A model generated the notes under the pieces. It had not been told where the DNA came from, did no database searches, and saw only the letters and a program-made list of their open reading frames with translations. Of a stretch of 44,626 bases of DNA, positions 20,287-29,950 are shown piece by piece. Numbering within the stretch: the stretch's first letter is position 1; each line of letters begins with the position of its first letter. Origin of the DNA: Nemertoderma westbladi (Eukaryota > Xenacoelomorpha > Nemertodermatida > Nemertodermatidae); the NCBI GenBank assembly GCA_032718475.1, contig JAUCBJ010001155.1, positions 1 through 44,626 on the forward strand, written 5' to 3'. Position numbers and translations under genes: made by a program.

Positions 20287-23200
20287 CTACTTTTCAGATG
20301 GAAAAAGGAAGTCAAATGTGGCCCTGAACTCAGAGTGGTTATGTAGAATAAACTGCATATTTCGTGAAGATGAAGTTAAGTCCCAGTCTCCATCAACCAA
20401 ACAGTTCATAATACCTTCCTTTGTGACCTCCTGAACATCATCGAAAGCAGGATATTTCCAACGTTTATCAGATACAGGATCTACCCGTTCCAAATGGTTC
20501 ACAACATAAGTTGACTCCTTTCTTTCAAGAAGGTATCCTAATTCCCATGTGGATTTGCCTTCAAAAATCCACAATGTGGCACACATTCCATTGATGTCCA
20601 CAGCCAATGAAGGAGCTGGTTTATCTATTGCTTTATCTTTGTCACTCTGTATGGCTAATATCATAGACAAGTCATCATTTGTAGGTAAGTCTACAACAGA
20701 TCCTGTTGGTGGAGTTTGATTGCCAAGAAGCACCAGAAAATTTTCAAGCCGTTCATCAGGTGTTATCCCATTTAGACGATATAGCTCTGGTCGAATAGTA
20801 ACATCTAACTTGTGTGTATGTTTAAAGTAAGATAATTCAGTTTTAACAATCCGATCTGACTGTAATTGACCTTTATCTTTAATTATTTCTTCGAGTTCAT
20901 TTATACAGGTAGCTGGTCCATTCCAAGATTTACAGTCCCTAAGAAGTTTTAATGTGTAATCTTTGACATTTTTGCTTTTCTCAATTTTTTCTTCTAATCT
21001 TTTCAGCTGTAGTTGTTTTTGTTTAGCAGACCAATTAAATTCTCTCTCACGAAGGATGGCATTGATCTTCTTTGTGGTTTCATCAACACACTTTGGTGAT
21101 GCTTGATACAATACCATATCGTTTCTGATGCCTCTTGCAGTAAATTTCTTATTTCGGAATTTCGCAACAGTTGCTATGTTACTGAATTTGCCCAAGTCCC
21201 GCTCTGCTTGTAAGTTGTTAGTTGGCAAATTTGCTAGCTCGCTATCTGTCAGTTTGTGCAACTCTGTAGTACGTGCGGGAGTATCAACTGCTGAGAAGCC
21301 ATATTCTCTGCCACATTGCAGTTGTAAAACAGCAGCTGCATCTGTGCACATTAGCTCTATTAGCTTGACTTCCAGTGGACTATTGGGTTCTCTAATTGGT
21401 ACATGTTTATAACTAATTATAAATTCTCCAAGGGTTTCAGTGCATCCTATCAATAGATCACTATGTAATTTTGGTAAGATCTTTAGGAGAGTTGACTGGT
21501 TTGATAGCTCGATACAGTTTAGGTATGGAAGAGTTACCTTATGGGTAAAGTATGATAGTGCCCAGAGTTCAGTGATAAAAAACTCGCACTCCAAAAAGAG
21601 ATTACATGTTTCAGTTAGTTGATTCGATTTGTGACTCTGAGCTAAAAGAGTTCTCAGAAGTGGTAATGCTTCTAGAATGGAAGCTGACATGTAACCTAAT
21701 TTAGTAAATCTTCTCTCATGGTAGAGTGTCATGTGCTTCACTTTTCCCTCTTTCTCTAGGAGAATGTCAAACTCTTCAGCCAGTGAAGCTGCATTGGCAG
21801 ACTTATCATAGGCGACCAACTTAAGCAAGGCATTTAAACCTGCTAGAACTACTGCCTTTTTCCCTCGAAAGAATGTATGAAGTGAATAATTGGCAGCTTC
21901 CAGCTTTCCTCTAAGGTCTAATTGTCGCTCTAAGTCACACAAAACTGTCAGATTTGACCTATCAAATGCTTCAACTGTATGACTCTTACACAGTAAATGA
22001 TACGGAATATAATCACTTCCAAGTTTGTCAGAAACTCCCTTCTCTATATTTAGATTTTTTGATACAGCATCCGTCATTACTGCAGTTGTGTTTTTCCATA
22101 GGGACATTGGACCAATAGCAGATGATAATGCCAGTGATGCAGCACAAGCTAAACGTTCATATGTTTCTGTAATTAATAGTATTATATTATCTCTATCCTC
22201 ATACGCAAAAAACAGAGGACGCAAACGAAATTTAGTGTTGTTTGAGAATATCAATATGAGGCAAGGCCACTCCCCATCAATGTTATTTCTTGATGTTGTA
22301 TCATAGTGGAGGGTGCACTTTATTTCACTGTTTTTTGTTGCTAAAGCAGTCCCTGCATCTTTTTCTACACCAGATGCTTGTAGTTGTTTGTGTTCAATTA
22401 TTGTTTTTGAACTAGGTAGAACATATCTATATTTTCCGTAGTCTGTTGCCGAAACTGGAGTATTTGTTTTGGGTGATACAGTTTCTCGACAAACTCGTTT
22501 AGGGTTGGGCTCAATTGGTTCAGCTTCCAGGGTACAATTACTGTCTCCATTCTGTTCTTCGGGAGATAAAAAGTATTTATGCCTGTACAGATCTCTAGCC
22601 ACTACCTGGACAGCTATTCGTGACTTTTCTGCTGACAGTGCACATGAAGTTGATACATTTGCACATGTTGTTTTTATGTCACTTGTTAAGTTTCTCCTCT
22701 GGCGGATTTCAATTCGGTCAATGAAATTGCAAATTGTCTGACTACTTTTTTCTATGTAAGACTTGGTGTTTCGGGCTAAACCTGAGCGATTGCTGCTTAT
22801 GTTAAGGTTTATAGGCGAGCTTATTTCCCCATTAAAGCAGTCGTCATCAAAATTACTGTCAACAACCTCACTACCATCATCACCAAAGATGTGTTCTTCC
22901 TCTATTCTGGTGAGTTCCTGTTGGTCTTGACTTTTTTGTTGCTCGGCAGTTATTTTCAATTCGTATTCAGTATCTATTTGATCGCTAAGATAACCAGTCC
23001 GCTGCTTGCTTAATTGCCCAAAATAAAATGCACGTTCATCTGTATCAAAATTATCTGGAACCGCTTTAGTGTTCAATATGGACAAAACTGAATAATTATT
23101 ATCCCTCCAGTTACGCATTCTCTCTCTCTTACTTTTACAAGACCTCCCTTTCATGGTTACTTTATTGAAATAATCCAAAATGTGAGCCCGAAGTTTTCGC

Positions 23201-23433
23201 TTTATGGTGCTTCTAGATGCAATATTATCAGCTCCAAAGGCTTTGCACCACATATTGTTAAGGGAATTGGAATATGCAGTAATTGCCTTTGTTCTAAGGG
23301 CAGACTCTTTATCTGCCTTAGGTGAGCCGCCTGGGGCATAATTGGTAATTGCAATAACAGCCTCATAAATGAAGGGTAATTTGTCACCCAAAACAAATAC
23401 TATGTCACACTGAGCAAGTGATTGAGATGTCAT
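20287..23433 (-). CDS. Long transposase-like protein of the hAT-like element (1,048 aa)
   Basis: A single uninterrupted frame lies inside precise transposon ends. The ATG at 23433 is chosen as start; an in-frame TTG three codons upstream is not needed. Residues 1-130 are basic-rich (KGRSCKSKRERMRNW). About 160-205 is acidic. A conserved-looking core runs from about 335 to 520 with LHYDTTSR (D378), VMTDAVSKN (D455) and HLLCKSH (C482, H485). That spacing resembles the first two catalytic aspartates and the C-x2-H motif of RNase H-fold hAT transposases. A third acidic residue could not be assigned. A charged helical stretch lies near 830-880. No BED zinc finger or classic hAT C-terminal dimerisation block was recognised, so the family placement rests mainly on the 8-bp TSD and the ends. 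The presumed role is cut-and-paste transposition in the nucleus. Confidence 0.8.
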   Translation of the reverse strand: MTSQSLAQCDIVFVLGDKLPFIYEAVIAITNYAPGGSPKADKESALRTKAITAYSNSLNNMWCKAFGADNIASRSTIKRKLRAHILDYFNKVTMKGRSCKSKRERMRNWRDNNYSVLSILNTKAVPDNFDTDERAFYFGQLSKQRTGYLSDQIDTEYELKITAEQQKSQDQQELTRIEEEHIFGDDGSEVVDSNFDDDCFNGEISSPINLNISSNRSGLARNTKSYIEKSSQTICNFIDRIEIRQRRNLTSDIKTTCANVSTSCALSAEKSRIAVQVVARDLYRHKYFLSPEEQNGDSNCTLEAEPIEPNPKRVCRETVSPKTNTPVSATDYGKYRYVLPSSKTIIEHKQLQASGVEKDAGTALATKNSEIKCTLHYDTTSRNNIDGEWPCLILIFSNNTKFRLRPLFFAYEDRDNIILLITETYERLACAASLALSSAIGPMSLWKNTTAVMTDAVSKNLNIEKGVSDKLGSDYIPYHLLCKSHTVEAFDRSNLTVLCDLERQLDLRGKLEAANYSLHTFFRGKKAVVLAGLNALLKLVAYDKSANAASLAEEFDILLEKEGKVKHMTLYHERRFTKLGYMSASILEALPLLRTLLAQSHKSNQLTETCNLFLECEFFITELWALSYFTHKVTLPYLNCIELSNQSTLLKILPKLHSDLLIGCTETLGEFIISYKHVPIREPNSPLEVKLIELMCTDAAAVLQLQCGREYGFSAVDTPARTTELHKLTDSELANLPTNNLQAERDLGKFSNIATVAKFRNKKFTARGIRNDMVLYQASPKCVDETTKKINAILREREFNWSAKQKQLQLKRLEEKIEKSKNVKDYTLKLLRDCKSWNGPATCINELEEIIKDKGQLQSDRIVKTELSYFKHTHKLDVTIRPELYRLNGITPDERLENFLVLLGNQTPPTGSVVDLPTNDDLSMILAIQSDKDKAIDKPAPSLAVDINGMCATLWIFEGKSTWELGYLLERKESTYVVNHLERVDPVSDKRWKYPAFDDVQEVTKEGIMNCLVDGDWDLTSSSRNMQFILHNHSEFRATFDFLFPSEK

Positions 23434-24149
23434 TGTATTCAAGTAATAATAATACTATTGAGAGAATTGAGTAGGCCTAACATTACTACAGAACTGCAAT
23501 TACAGAAGTGACATCTGAAGACATAGCTAGCTGCATTCCTAAGCTGTATAAAATATGCTTATACTGTAATTACGGTCCAATTGTTGACCATATATATACC
23601 AATGCAGAAATATTTTTGCGCAGTAATCCTTAAGATAAATCTAATATTATATCATCAAATTTCAAAATTTTCATTAACACATTTTTTTCACAATGAAATT
23701 ATATATATTAGATAAATCATTTATATATTAAAACAATTAAAGTCACTGTTAACTAACTATATTTATTGAACATTATTTTTGTAAATTATTTATTAAAATT
23801 AAATATATATTAAAGTTAATTAGCTGTAAATAGCACAATGTCGGTACTTATTACCAACTTTACGAAAAAATCAAACTATCTGGGTATGAAATGCGTATCT
23901 AACAACCACATTTGAACAGTTTCATATGTAATTTTTAACAAAATATGGATAACTTCGTCAATTTTTACAGTATTGCTGCGAAACTATTGATCAGGGGTCT
24001 TCAAAAGTGTGTTCTATACCCACTAAATCGGCAATTGCGGTTCCAATGATACCACTTTCGAGTTCATAGGACCATTGAAACTCTATTTACATCATATTCA
24101 CTACACAACCCACTATGCGTAAGGTAAAAATGGGACATATGGCACCAAA
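23434..24149. other. 5' non-coding region of the transposon
   Basis: AT-rich DNA between the ORF start and the right subterminal repeats, presumably holding the promoter. No TATA box or splice signal could be assigned with confidence. GTTCCAATGATACCACTTTC near 24041 resembles the left subterminal units in inverse orientation. Confidence 0.4.
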
Positions 24150-24723
24150 ATTAATGTCTACTGATGAAAATGAAATTTTTTTCAAAATTTTTTTGTTTTT
24201 CATAATTCTGAGATGATAGCGGTCAGAATGTGGGGCGACCCCCTTGATTTCAAAGACATGACCTAAAAAGTGCTATCTACCTCCTACCCCTATAGGTAGC
24301 CTACTGTACGTGTACCAGTACTGCAGTACAGTATGCTGGCATGCTTGACAGCAGTAAATGGCTGCAGTGGTACAGTCTGACAGTGTACAATCATAGCATT
24401 TACAATTTTTTAAATTAGGGCCTATCTGTAATAGTCTGCTAGTCAGCCAGCTGGCCAGTACCAGTACTGCAGTACAGTCCACAGTCAGTCAGTCATTGTC
24501 ATTGACTTTAAGTAAATACTGCAGTATTATCAGATTATACTTGATATTGAAGCTGTACTACAGTACCTACTTATAGTGTTAAATAATTGTTCATTTAGAA
24601 TATGCACGAAATATAATACTTTATTAAAAAATTAACTCCGGCAATATTTTTACCGGAGCCGGAGCAGGAGCCGGAGGTGCCAAAATGGCCGGAGCCGGAG
24701 GCCGGAGCTCCGATCGAGCCCTA

Positions 24724-24805
24724 ATAATAAATAATATACTGAGAGAAGTTCGCTTTGCTTTCAACGTGGGATCTAAGTTCGCTTCGCGACTAACATGATG
24801 ATTAC
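24724..24805 (+). repeat. Tandem duplication, copy 2, distal part
   Basis: This continues the second 190-bp copy interrupted at 18905. It begins with the target duplication ATAATAAA and matches 18722-18803. Confidence 0.85.
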
Positions 24806-25333
24806 ATGATGGAAATTTTGAAAAAAGGAAATTTTATTAATAGCATAAATTTGGATCTAAGTTAAACTAGTTAGAATCTATGTTCGGAAATATCTAAGAT
24901 CATCAAAATCAGGCCTCTAAAAATACAGTAGCGACTAAGCGAGTAGCCGAGTAGATGTAGGCCTACAAGTTCTCTCCTAACTGCTTAACATATTATATTT
25001 AACATCATGGGATGTATCATTACCAGTAGCGTAGCGGGTAGCATCCAACTGTCCAATGAGTAGAAAGGATTCCAAAAATCCTTTAGAAGGCCTATTATTA
25101 TGTATTAGTAGAGTTAAGGATGCTCCTTCCCAGAATTTAGTCTTACAGTCTTATGTTACGCATACACATGTCTACAGTCCACAGTCCTTTACGGCTGATC
25201 GGTGCGATTCGGTGGTAGTTCTGTGATCTGGGTTAGTAGGGTCTGGCCTTGGCCTACTGCCTGACTGCGATAGGCTGCCTGTGTCGCTGTGTGCCCAGGT
25301 TAGCAGGTGTGCCTGGCCTACTTATATCAGTAT
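24806..25333. other. Upstream region of the chimaerin gene
   Basis: No mobile-element ends or coding signal were seen. It should hold the promoter and 5' leader. Base composition rises in GC towards the gene. No TATA box could be assigned. Confidence 0.4.
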
Positions 25334-25360
25334 ATGGAGCAATGGCATACCATATGGTAG
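25334..25360 (+). promoter_or_regulatory. Short upstream ORF overlapping the chimaerin start
   Basis: An ATG at 25334 opens an eight-codon frame ending in TAG at 25358-25360, overlapping the main ATG at 25342 in another frame. An overlapping uORF of this type can lower initiation at the main start. Its use is inference, since the transcript start is unknown. Confidence 0.45.
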
Positions 25361-26760
25361 ATAATAATGATGGTTATGAAAGTAATCGCGTATCCGAACA
25401 ACCGTTATGGAAATCCTATCTGTACCAACTTCAACAGCAGGCACCCAAACCGAAACGGATTGTGTCTGAGCGCTCTATTCCCAACCGTCCCGAATTCTAC
25501 GGACGAGAATACCACGGCCCGATATCGCGCGAACAAGCGACGCAGTTGCTCCGAGCCGACGGTGATTACTTGATCCGCGAGAGTCAACGCCAGCCCGGGA
25601 GCTACACACTGGGACTCCGCTTCCACGGGGATAACAAAAACTACAAACTTTACTTCGACCACTCCAGTCGGACACATTATGTCGGGGAGAAGCGATTCGA
25701 GACGATGCAGGAGTTGGTGCAAGACGGGTTGATCACGATGTACATGGAGCTGGAAGCCTCGGACTATATCTCAGTGATGGCCCAGGAGCCCGTGTACGAC
25801 CGGGTCACCCAGTTCCAGAAACACAAACATCCCGCACGTGTCGGTAACAGCGAGGTATCCGCTCGTCCCGGTAACGCCGAAGTTTACGCACCGGTACAGC
25901 AGCTGCAGGTGAGTATCGCTGAGGCTGACACCGCCGGTGACACCGCAGTTAGCACCGCTACTGCCGCACCGCAATGCTACGACTACGAGAAGCCACACGG
26001 TTTCAAGATGAACTCATTCAAAGGCCTCCACTGGTGTCAGTGGTGCGGAAACTTTATGTGGGGATTGGTGCAGCAGGGGATGCGCTGCGCAGATTGCGGT
26101 CTCATTATCCACAAACAATGCGCGGTCTCTGTCCCTCGTGACTGCGTCCCGGACATGAAGTTCGTTAAACGCGTGTTCGGGGTCGACCTGACCACCTTGG
26201 TGAAGGCGTATAAGACCAGCATCCCGTTCGTGGTGGAGGTCTGCGTGCGGGAGTTGGAGAGCCGCGGCTTGCATTGCGAGGGGCTGTACCGGGAGTGCGG
26301 GTTCAACGAGGACATCGAGTCGATCCGATCCGCGTTCGAGTCCGACGGCGCGGGAGCTCGACTCGAAGAGTTCGACGACGTGAACGCGGTCGCCGGGGCG
26401 CTCAAACTCTACTTCCGGGACCTGCCCATCCCGCTGATTAGTTTCGAGGCGTATCCCCACTTTATAGCGGCGGCCAATCGTGAGTCGTTCCCGCAGCGGG
26501 TGGAGTCGCTCCGCGCCGCGTTGCAGGCCCTCCCTCCCGCGCACTTCCAGACGCTCCGATACTTCCTCGCTCATCTCGTTCGCGTCTCCCGCCTCTCCGA
26601 CTCCAACCTGATGGGGCCGGAGAACCTCGGCGTTGTGTTCGGCCCCACGCTCCTCCGCTGCCCGGAGTCCCAGTCCTGGGCGATGTTATCCGAGTTGCCC
26701 ACACAGCGACTCGTTGTGGAACTGCTCGTCACCGGGTATACAACTCTGTTTCCGAGCTAA
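25342..26760 (+). CDS. Intronless chimaerin: SH2, C1 and RhoGAP protein (472 aa)
   Basis: The product would be a Rac-directed GTPase-activating protein recruited to membranes by diacylglycerol. The N-terminal WKSYLYQLQQQAPKPKRI matches the leader of SH2-containing (alpha2/beta2) chimaerins. SH2 lies at about 57-145 with YLIRESQ (phosphotyrosine-binding Arg79). C1 lies at 219-268 with the complete H-x12-C-x2-C-x13-C-x2-C-x4-H-x2-C-x7-C zinc pattern. RhoGAP lies at about 282-472 with the arginine finger in GLYRECGF (Arg317), KLYFRDLPIPLI and NLGVVFGPTLLR. Length is close to vertebrate alpha2-chimaerin (459 aa). The SH2-C1 linker (147-212) is diverged. ATG 25342 has a purine at -3 and G at +4; the open frame extends 31 codons upstream without an ATG. 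The whole frame is one exon, whereas vertebrate chimaerins are multi-exon. It is much more GC-rich than its flanks. A retrocopy or full intron loss is likely, and no stops or frameshifts are seen. Confidence 0.93.
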   Translation: MAYHMVDNNDGYESNRVSEQPLWKSYLYQLQQQAPKPKRIVSERSIPNRPEFYGREYHGPISREQATQLLRADGDYLIRESQRQPGSYTLGLRFHGDNKNYKLYFDHSSRTHYVGEKRFETMQELVQDGLITMYMELEASDYISVMAQEPVYDRVTQFQKHKHPARVGNSEVSARPGNAEVYAPVQQLQVSIAEADTAGDTAVSTATAAPQCYDYEKPHGFKMNSFKGLHWCQWCGNFMWGLVQQGMRCADCGLIIHKQCAVSVPRDCVPDMKFVKRVFGVDLTTLVKAYKTSIPFVVEVCVRELESRGLHCEGLYRECGFNEDIESIRSAFESDGAGARLEEFDDVNAVAGALKLYFRDLPIPLISFEAYPHFIAAANRESFPQRVESLRAALQALPPAHFQTLRYFLAHLVRVSRLSDSNLMGPENLGVVFGPTLLRCPESQSWAMLSELPTQRLVVELLVTGYTTLFPS

Positions 26761-26825
26761 CTTAATCTCCCAGTTAATTATTCTAATATTATTACGACCA
26801 TAAATAATCTCCACATCTCTCCCCC

Positions 26826-26831
26826 AATAAA
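26826..26831 (+). terminator. Candidate polyadenylation signal of the chimaerin gene
   Basis: AATAAA lies 66 bases after the stop codon. Another AATAAA occurs near 27167. Neither is followed by a genomic poly-A tract. Confidence 0.4.
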
Positions 26832-28559
26832 CCATTTAGTAAGAAAATTTATAAATATTACAGACAGAGGTGTTTTTATATTAATTAATCAAAATCATTA
26901 TTTAATTTTCTACTGACTGCGACTACTACAAATTTTTTAACATTGTACTCGCTGTACATCTAACTTATGCTATACGGATATTTAAATTCTACAAATATTA
27001 TTAACGTTTGAAATTAAGTTAAGTTTTAAGTTATCGCTAAAAGTTTGAAGTGAGTTTGCGTAATGATAGAACCGCTTTATATCTATATGTAATTAATTAT
27101 TTTAATGATAATGTTTATGTGTTTCCCAAAATTGCATATTTAACCGATTAATAACCGGCGATTCAGAAATAAAGATTGGACTATATTCCCTCATGTACAT
27201 GTAGATGGATGCAAATGCAACTTATTTTCATAAAACTGTCTGACGTTCCTGCACCGTAAGCTTTACGTCTGCTTCTGGATGCTGTATAGTGTACGTATGG
27301 TGGTATCATCAATCAGTAACGCAATTTGTTGCATTTAGTCCCACTTTATTTGTATTTAGGGCTACTGGTACTATCAGACACACCACATAAAGTCTACCCT
27401 TACTATCCCTTGAAGATAATAAATCCATGGCTACTTAAGCAAGGGAAGGTGAGAAAACAATTTGGTGAAATACAATTTCGTGCAGTATTACATGAAAATA
27501 TAAAGTTTTTCTCCTTATTGCCCTTAAGTGGGAATTAAAGCTAATTGTTTTTCATGTGATAAACAGTTAACTGGAGTGGATATTCTAACTTACAATCTTC
27601 CTCTCACCAACCTAACCACAACTAACTAACTCAATCTCTCTATATATCTCTAACCCTTATTATAACATACCGGTGACTAGATCGAACTGTACGTGTACAC
27701 CTACATCACTACACTAACTTACAATGAGTTAATCTTTAATTCCAACATCTAACTAAATTGTGATATAATTCTACTCCCGGCTTTAACAGCTGATAACTTC
27801 TCTCTCTCTCTCTCTCCAGTGCTGCAACAAGCAATTCCATTTATTCATGTTATCTAGTTTGAATCACGTTAGATTGGATATATATTTGTATTACTTATTT
27901 ATTTCACTAAATGGAATGAATACCTAAAAATATATATGTTTTTGATTAGTTGTTTGTTTTGATTTAATGGTCTTTACGGTTTGTAGACTTAATATATTAA
28001 TTGTATGAGATTTAAGAGTACAATAAATAATTGTGAAATTATTGATTATTGCCGAGCAACGATTGTATCAAACTTACTATTTTTTTAAATCGGAATTATC
28101 GTTTTATTTATTTTTGGTTCCCGACTTTTCCACTCGGGTAATTAACACCTTCAATAATCGGGAAATAATGATGTAAATTTATCTTTTGAAATAACATAAT
28201 AGTAGGTAGTGGGCGGAAGAGTTTAAGTATGTTTTTAAGGCTAACTCCCGCAAACTAAAAATAAACAGTTGCTATATTTCCCCTTCGAATCGAGAGGCCT
28301 TTCTCCAGGTAGTAAGTAACATAACGATGTTATATTTTCAAAAGTAGCACGTTGGGGCGACAACAGTAAGTGCCACGCATAAAGAAAATACCATAATAAC
28401 AAATTGAAAATTACCCAACTCTAGGTAACTAGTATGTTTATTAGATGCCTTGTTTACTAACTGCTTTTTTAGTCTGGGTCATCTAAAATTGTCCGTTTAT
28501 TTGGCTGTCATGATTGGTTTACTAACTAGTTACTCTAGTTTTTGGGCCCATCTGAAGTA
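26832..28559. other. Intergenic region; TC microsatellite at 27797-27818
   Basis: AT-rich DNA without a supported gene. A CT/TC dinucleotide run of about 22 bases occurs at 27797-27818. No poly-A tract or long direct repeat that would mark a retrocopy border was seen here. Confidence 0.45.
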
Positions 28560-28640
28560 TGCGCTATAAAACACTTAATAAAGATAAATTAAAAAGAAAA
28601 AGGAAAAAATCTTCATATATAAAATTCCAATAAAATGTCA
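28560..28640. mobile_element. Partial copy of the CCCATGTGAAGAATACCAGG-type element
   Basis: AAAACACTTAATAAAGATAA and ATCTTCATATATAAAATTCC match the right half of the copies at 6055-6274 and 12852-13050, followed by a truncated end (AAAATGTCACATGTGC). Confidence 0.6.
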
Positions 28641-28739
28641 CATGTGCATACTAACTTCTCTTTTTTGAGGCTGTACTGTATACACTGAGTGTGAGTAAAT
28701 TCCCTACTACCTACGTACCGTACATACTTCCATATTATA

Positions 28740-28955
28740 TACAAATAATAATAATAATATTGATTATTTATATAGCGCTTTTCTACGCCCAGCATACTGC
28801 CAGGTCATTACCCCAGCAAAGCCAGGTTCCCATTATACCGCTGGGTTGGCGTAAACACTAATGTCTAAAGTTTCTCGCCTATATGGACACAACAGTGCGA
28901 AATTTCTACAGCCTTTAATCGGATTCGAACCTGCGCCACCAAACACTATTGTGTA
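28740..28955 (-). mobile_element. SINE-like candidate with a tRNA-type B box
   Basis: On the minus strand, GGTTCGAATCC (around 28920-28930) matches the RNA polymerase III B-box consensus. The far end holds ATTTATATAGCGCTTTTC followed by an ATT repeat, like a short SINE tail. No cloverleaf could be folded, so it is not a tRNA gene. Classification is tentative. Confidence 0.4.
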
Positions 28956-29079
28956 AGCTAATGTATATTGTACATTACATGTACGTACATACTACATCAT
29001 ACTACTTGCTACTTTTATAAATCGTAGCTTAAGGTGACATGGTCCTACGTCAAAAAATGTAATTGTTCAGGAGATCCCA

Positions 29080-29270
29080 TAAAAGATATATAGAGATATA
29101 TAGGGTCTTTTTGCAGTAAAATATTGCCCAATAGGATTATTAGCAATAATCATCACTTCCCATTGGTTAAAACTTTACATAGGACCTTTCTTCGGTAAAA
29201 TATTGTCCGCTGGGATATAGGGCTTCACTTTACCACGCAATAATCATCACTTCCCATTGGTTAAAGTGTT
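29080..29270 (+). repeat. Imperfect tandem duplication of about 95 bp
   Basis: AATAATCATCACTTCCCATT with GGTTAAA occurs twice (about 29148 and 29242). Each is preceded by GTAAAATATTG, in segments that otherwise diverge. Confidence 0.55.
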
Positions 29271-29950
29271 CAAAACTTTGCCAGCTGATAGACCATGTAT
29301 TAAAGCTTGGATTGTATAAAAAAAAAAGTAAATAAAATACGACAAAAAAACGACTTAGGGCCTTATGGAACTTAGCTTAACATCTTTATGGAAACATAAC
29401 ATCAGTATAATACTTACCTGAAGACAGCAGACAGGGAGGTCTGCCACATGGTGCTTCCTTAATTTATGTTAGCGGGAGTGAGCCTTAAATACAACTACTT
29501 AATTTAATATCAATTCAATTGTCTCATTTAATATAAATTTAATTGTTTCTATAAAAGCTTTATAATATTAAAGGCTGTTGCCGCGTCATAAAACGATGCA
29601 CTTTCATATTGTTGTAGGGCAACTGGCGATCTTGGAAACATGGGAATTTAAATTTGCATAACAAAAAGTATAAATTATAATTAAATGAGGAAGAAAAGTG
29701 CAGGAATTTATTATTAAAGAAAGCCACAAACTATAATTAAGCATAACAAGTAACCTGTTGTTTAGCTAGGTGATTGTGTGTCTTGTTAAGGTTAGATCAT
29801 TAATAAATTAAATATAATTTATAATAATTTTAAAATATTGTGCATTATGTATGGCCAGCGCCACCCATTAGTATATTGTCTTGTTCTCGATATAATATAA
29901 TTAATATAATTTTATTAAAAATAACCCACTCTGTATTCTGTGCTTTATTA
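29271..29950. other. Non-coding; one stray minisatellite unit near 29435-29456
   Basis: GGGAGGTCTGCCACATGGTG near 29435-29455 is a solitary unit of the array that starts 500 bases later. The remainder is AT-rich without a gene. Confidence 0.55.

Larger units (their letters stand above)
18906..24723 (-). mobile_element. Complete hAT-like DNA transposon, 5,818 bp
   Basis: Inverted ends TAGGGCTCGATCGGAG are flanked by ATAATAAA at 18898-18905 and 24724-24731. An unoccupied paralogous site at 18722-18739 confirms the borders to the base. Behind each end lie GCCGGAGCCGGAGCAGGAGC-type subterminal repeats (18930-18995, 24650-24710). A second inverted block (about 19255-19420 versus 24150-24310, shared core AAGGGGGTCGCCCCACATTC) follows. 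One long transposase-like ORF fills the centre on the minus strand. Having both ends and an unbroken ORF makes recent activity plausible. Confidence 0.9.

Noticed and set aside
25249-25341. 31-residue N-terminal extension of the chimaerin
   Set aside because: It has no ATG. The ATG at 25342 has good context and its position matches the usual distance to the WKSYLYQLQQ leader.
26014-26704. Minus-strand ORFs opposite the chimaerin
   Set aside because: They are shadows of a GC-rich coding sequence. No recognisable domain is present.
28915-28935. tRNA gene
   Set aside because: Only a B-box-like GGTTCGAATCC is present. No acceptor stem or cloverleaf could be assembled.
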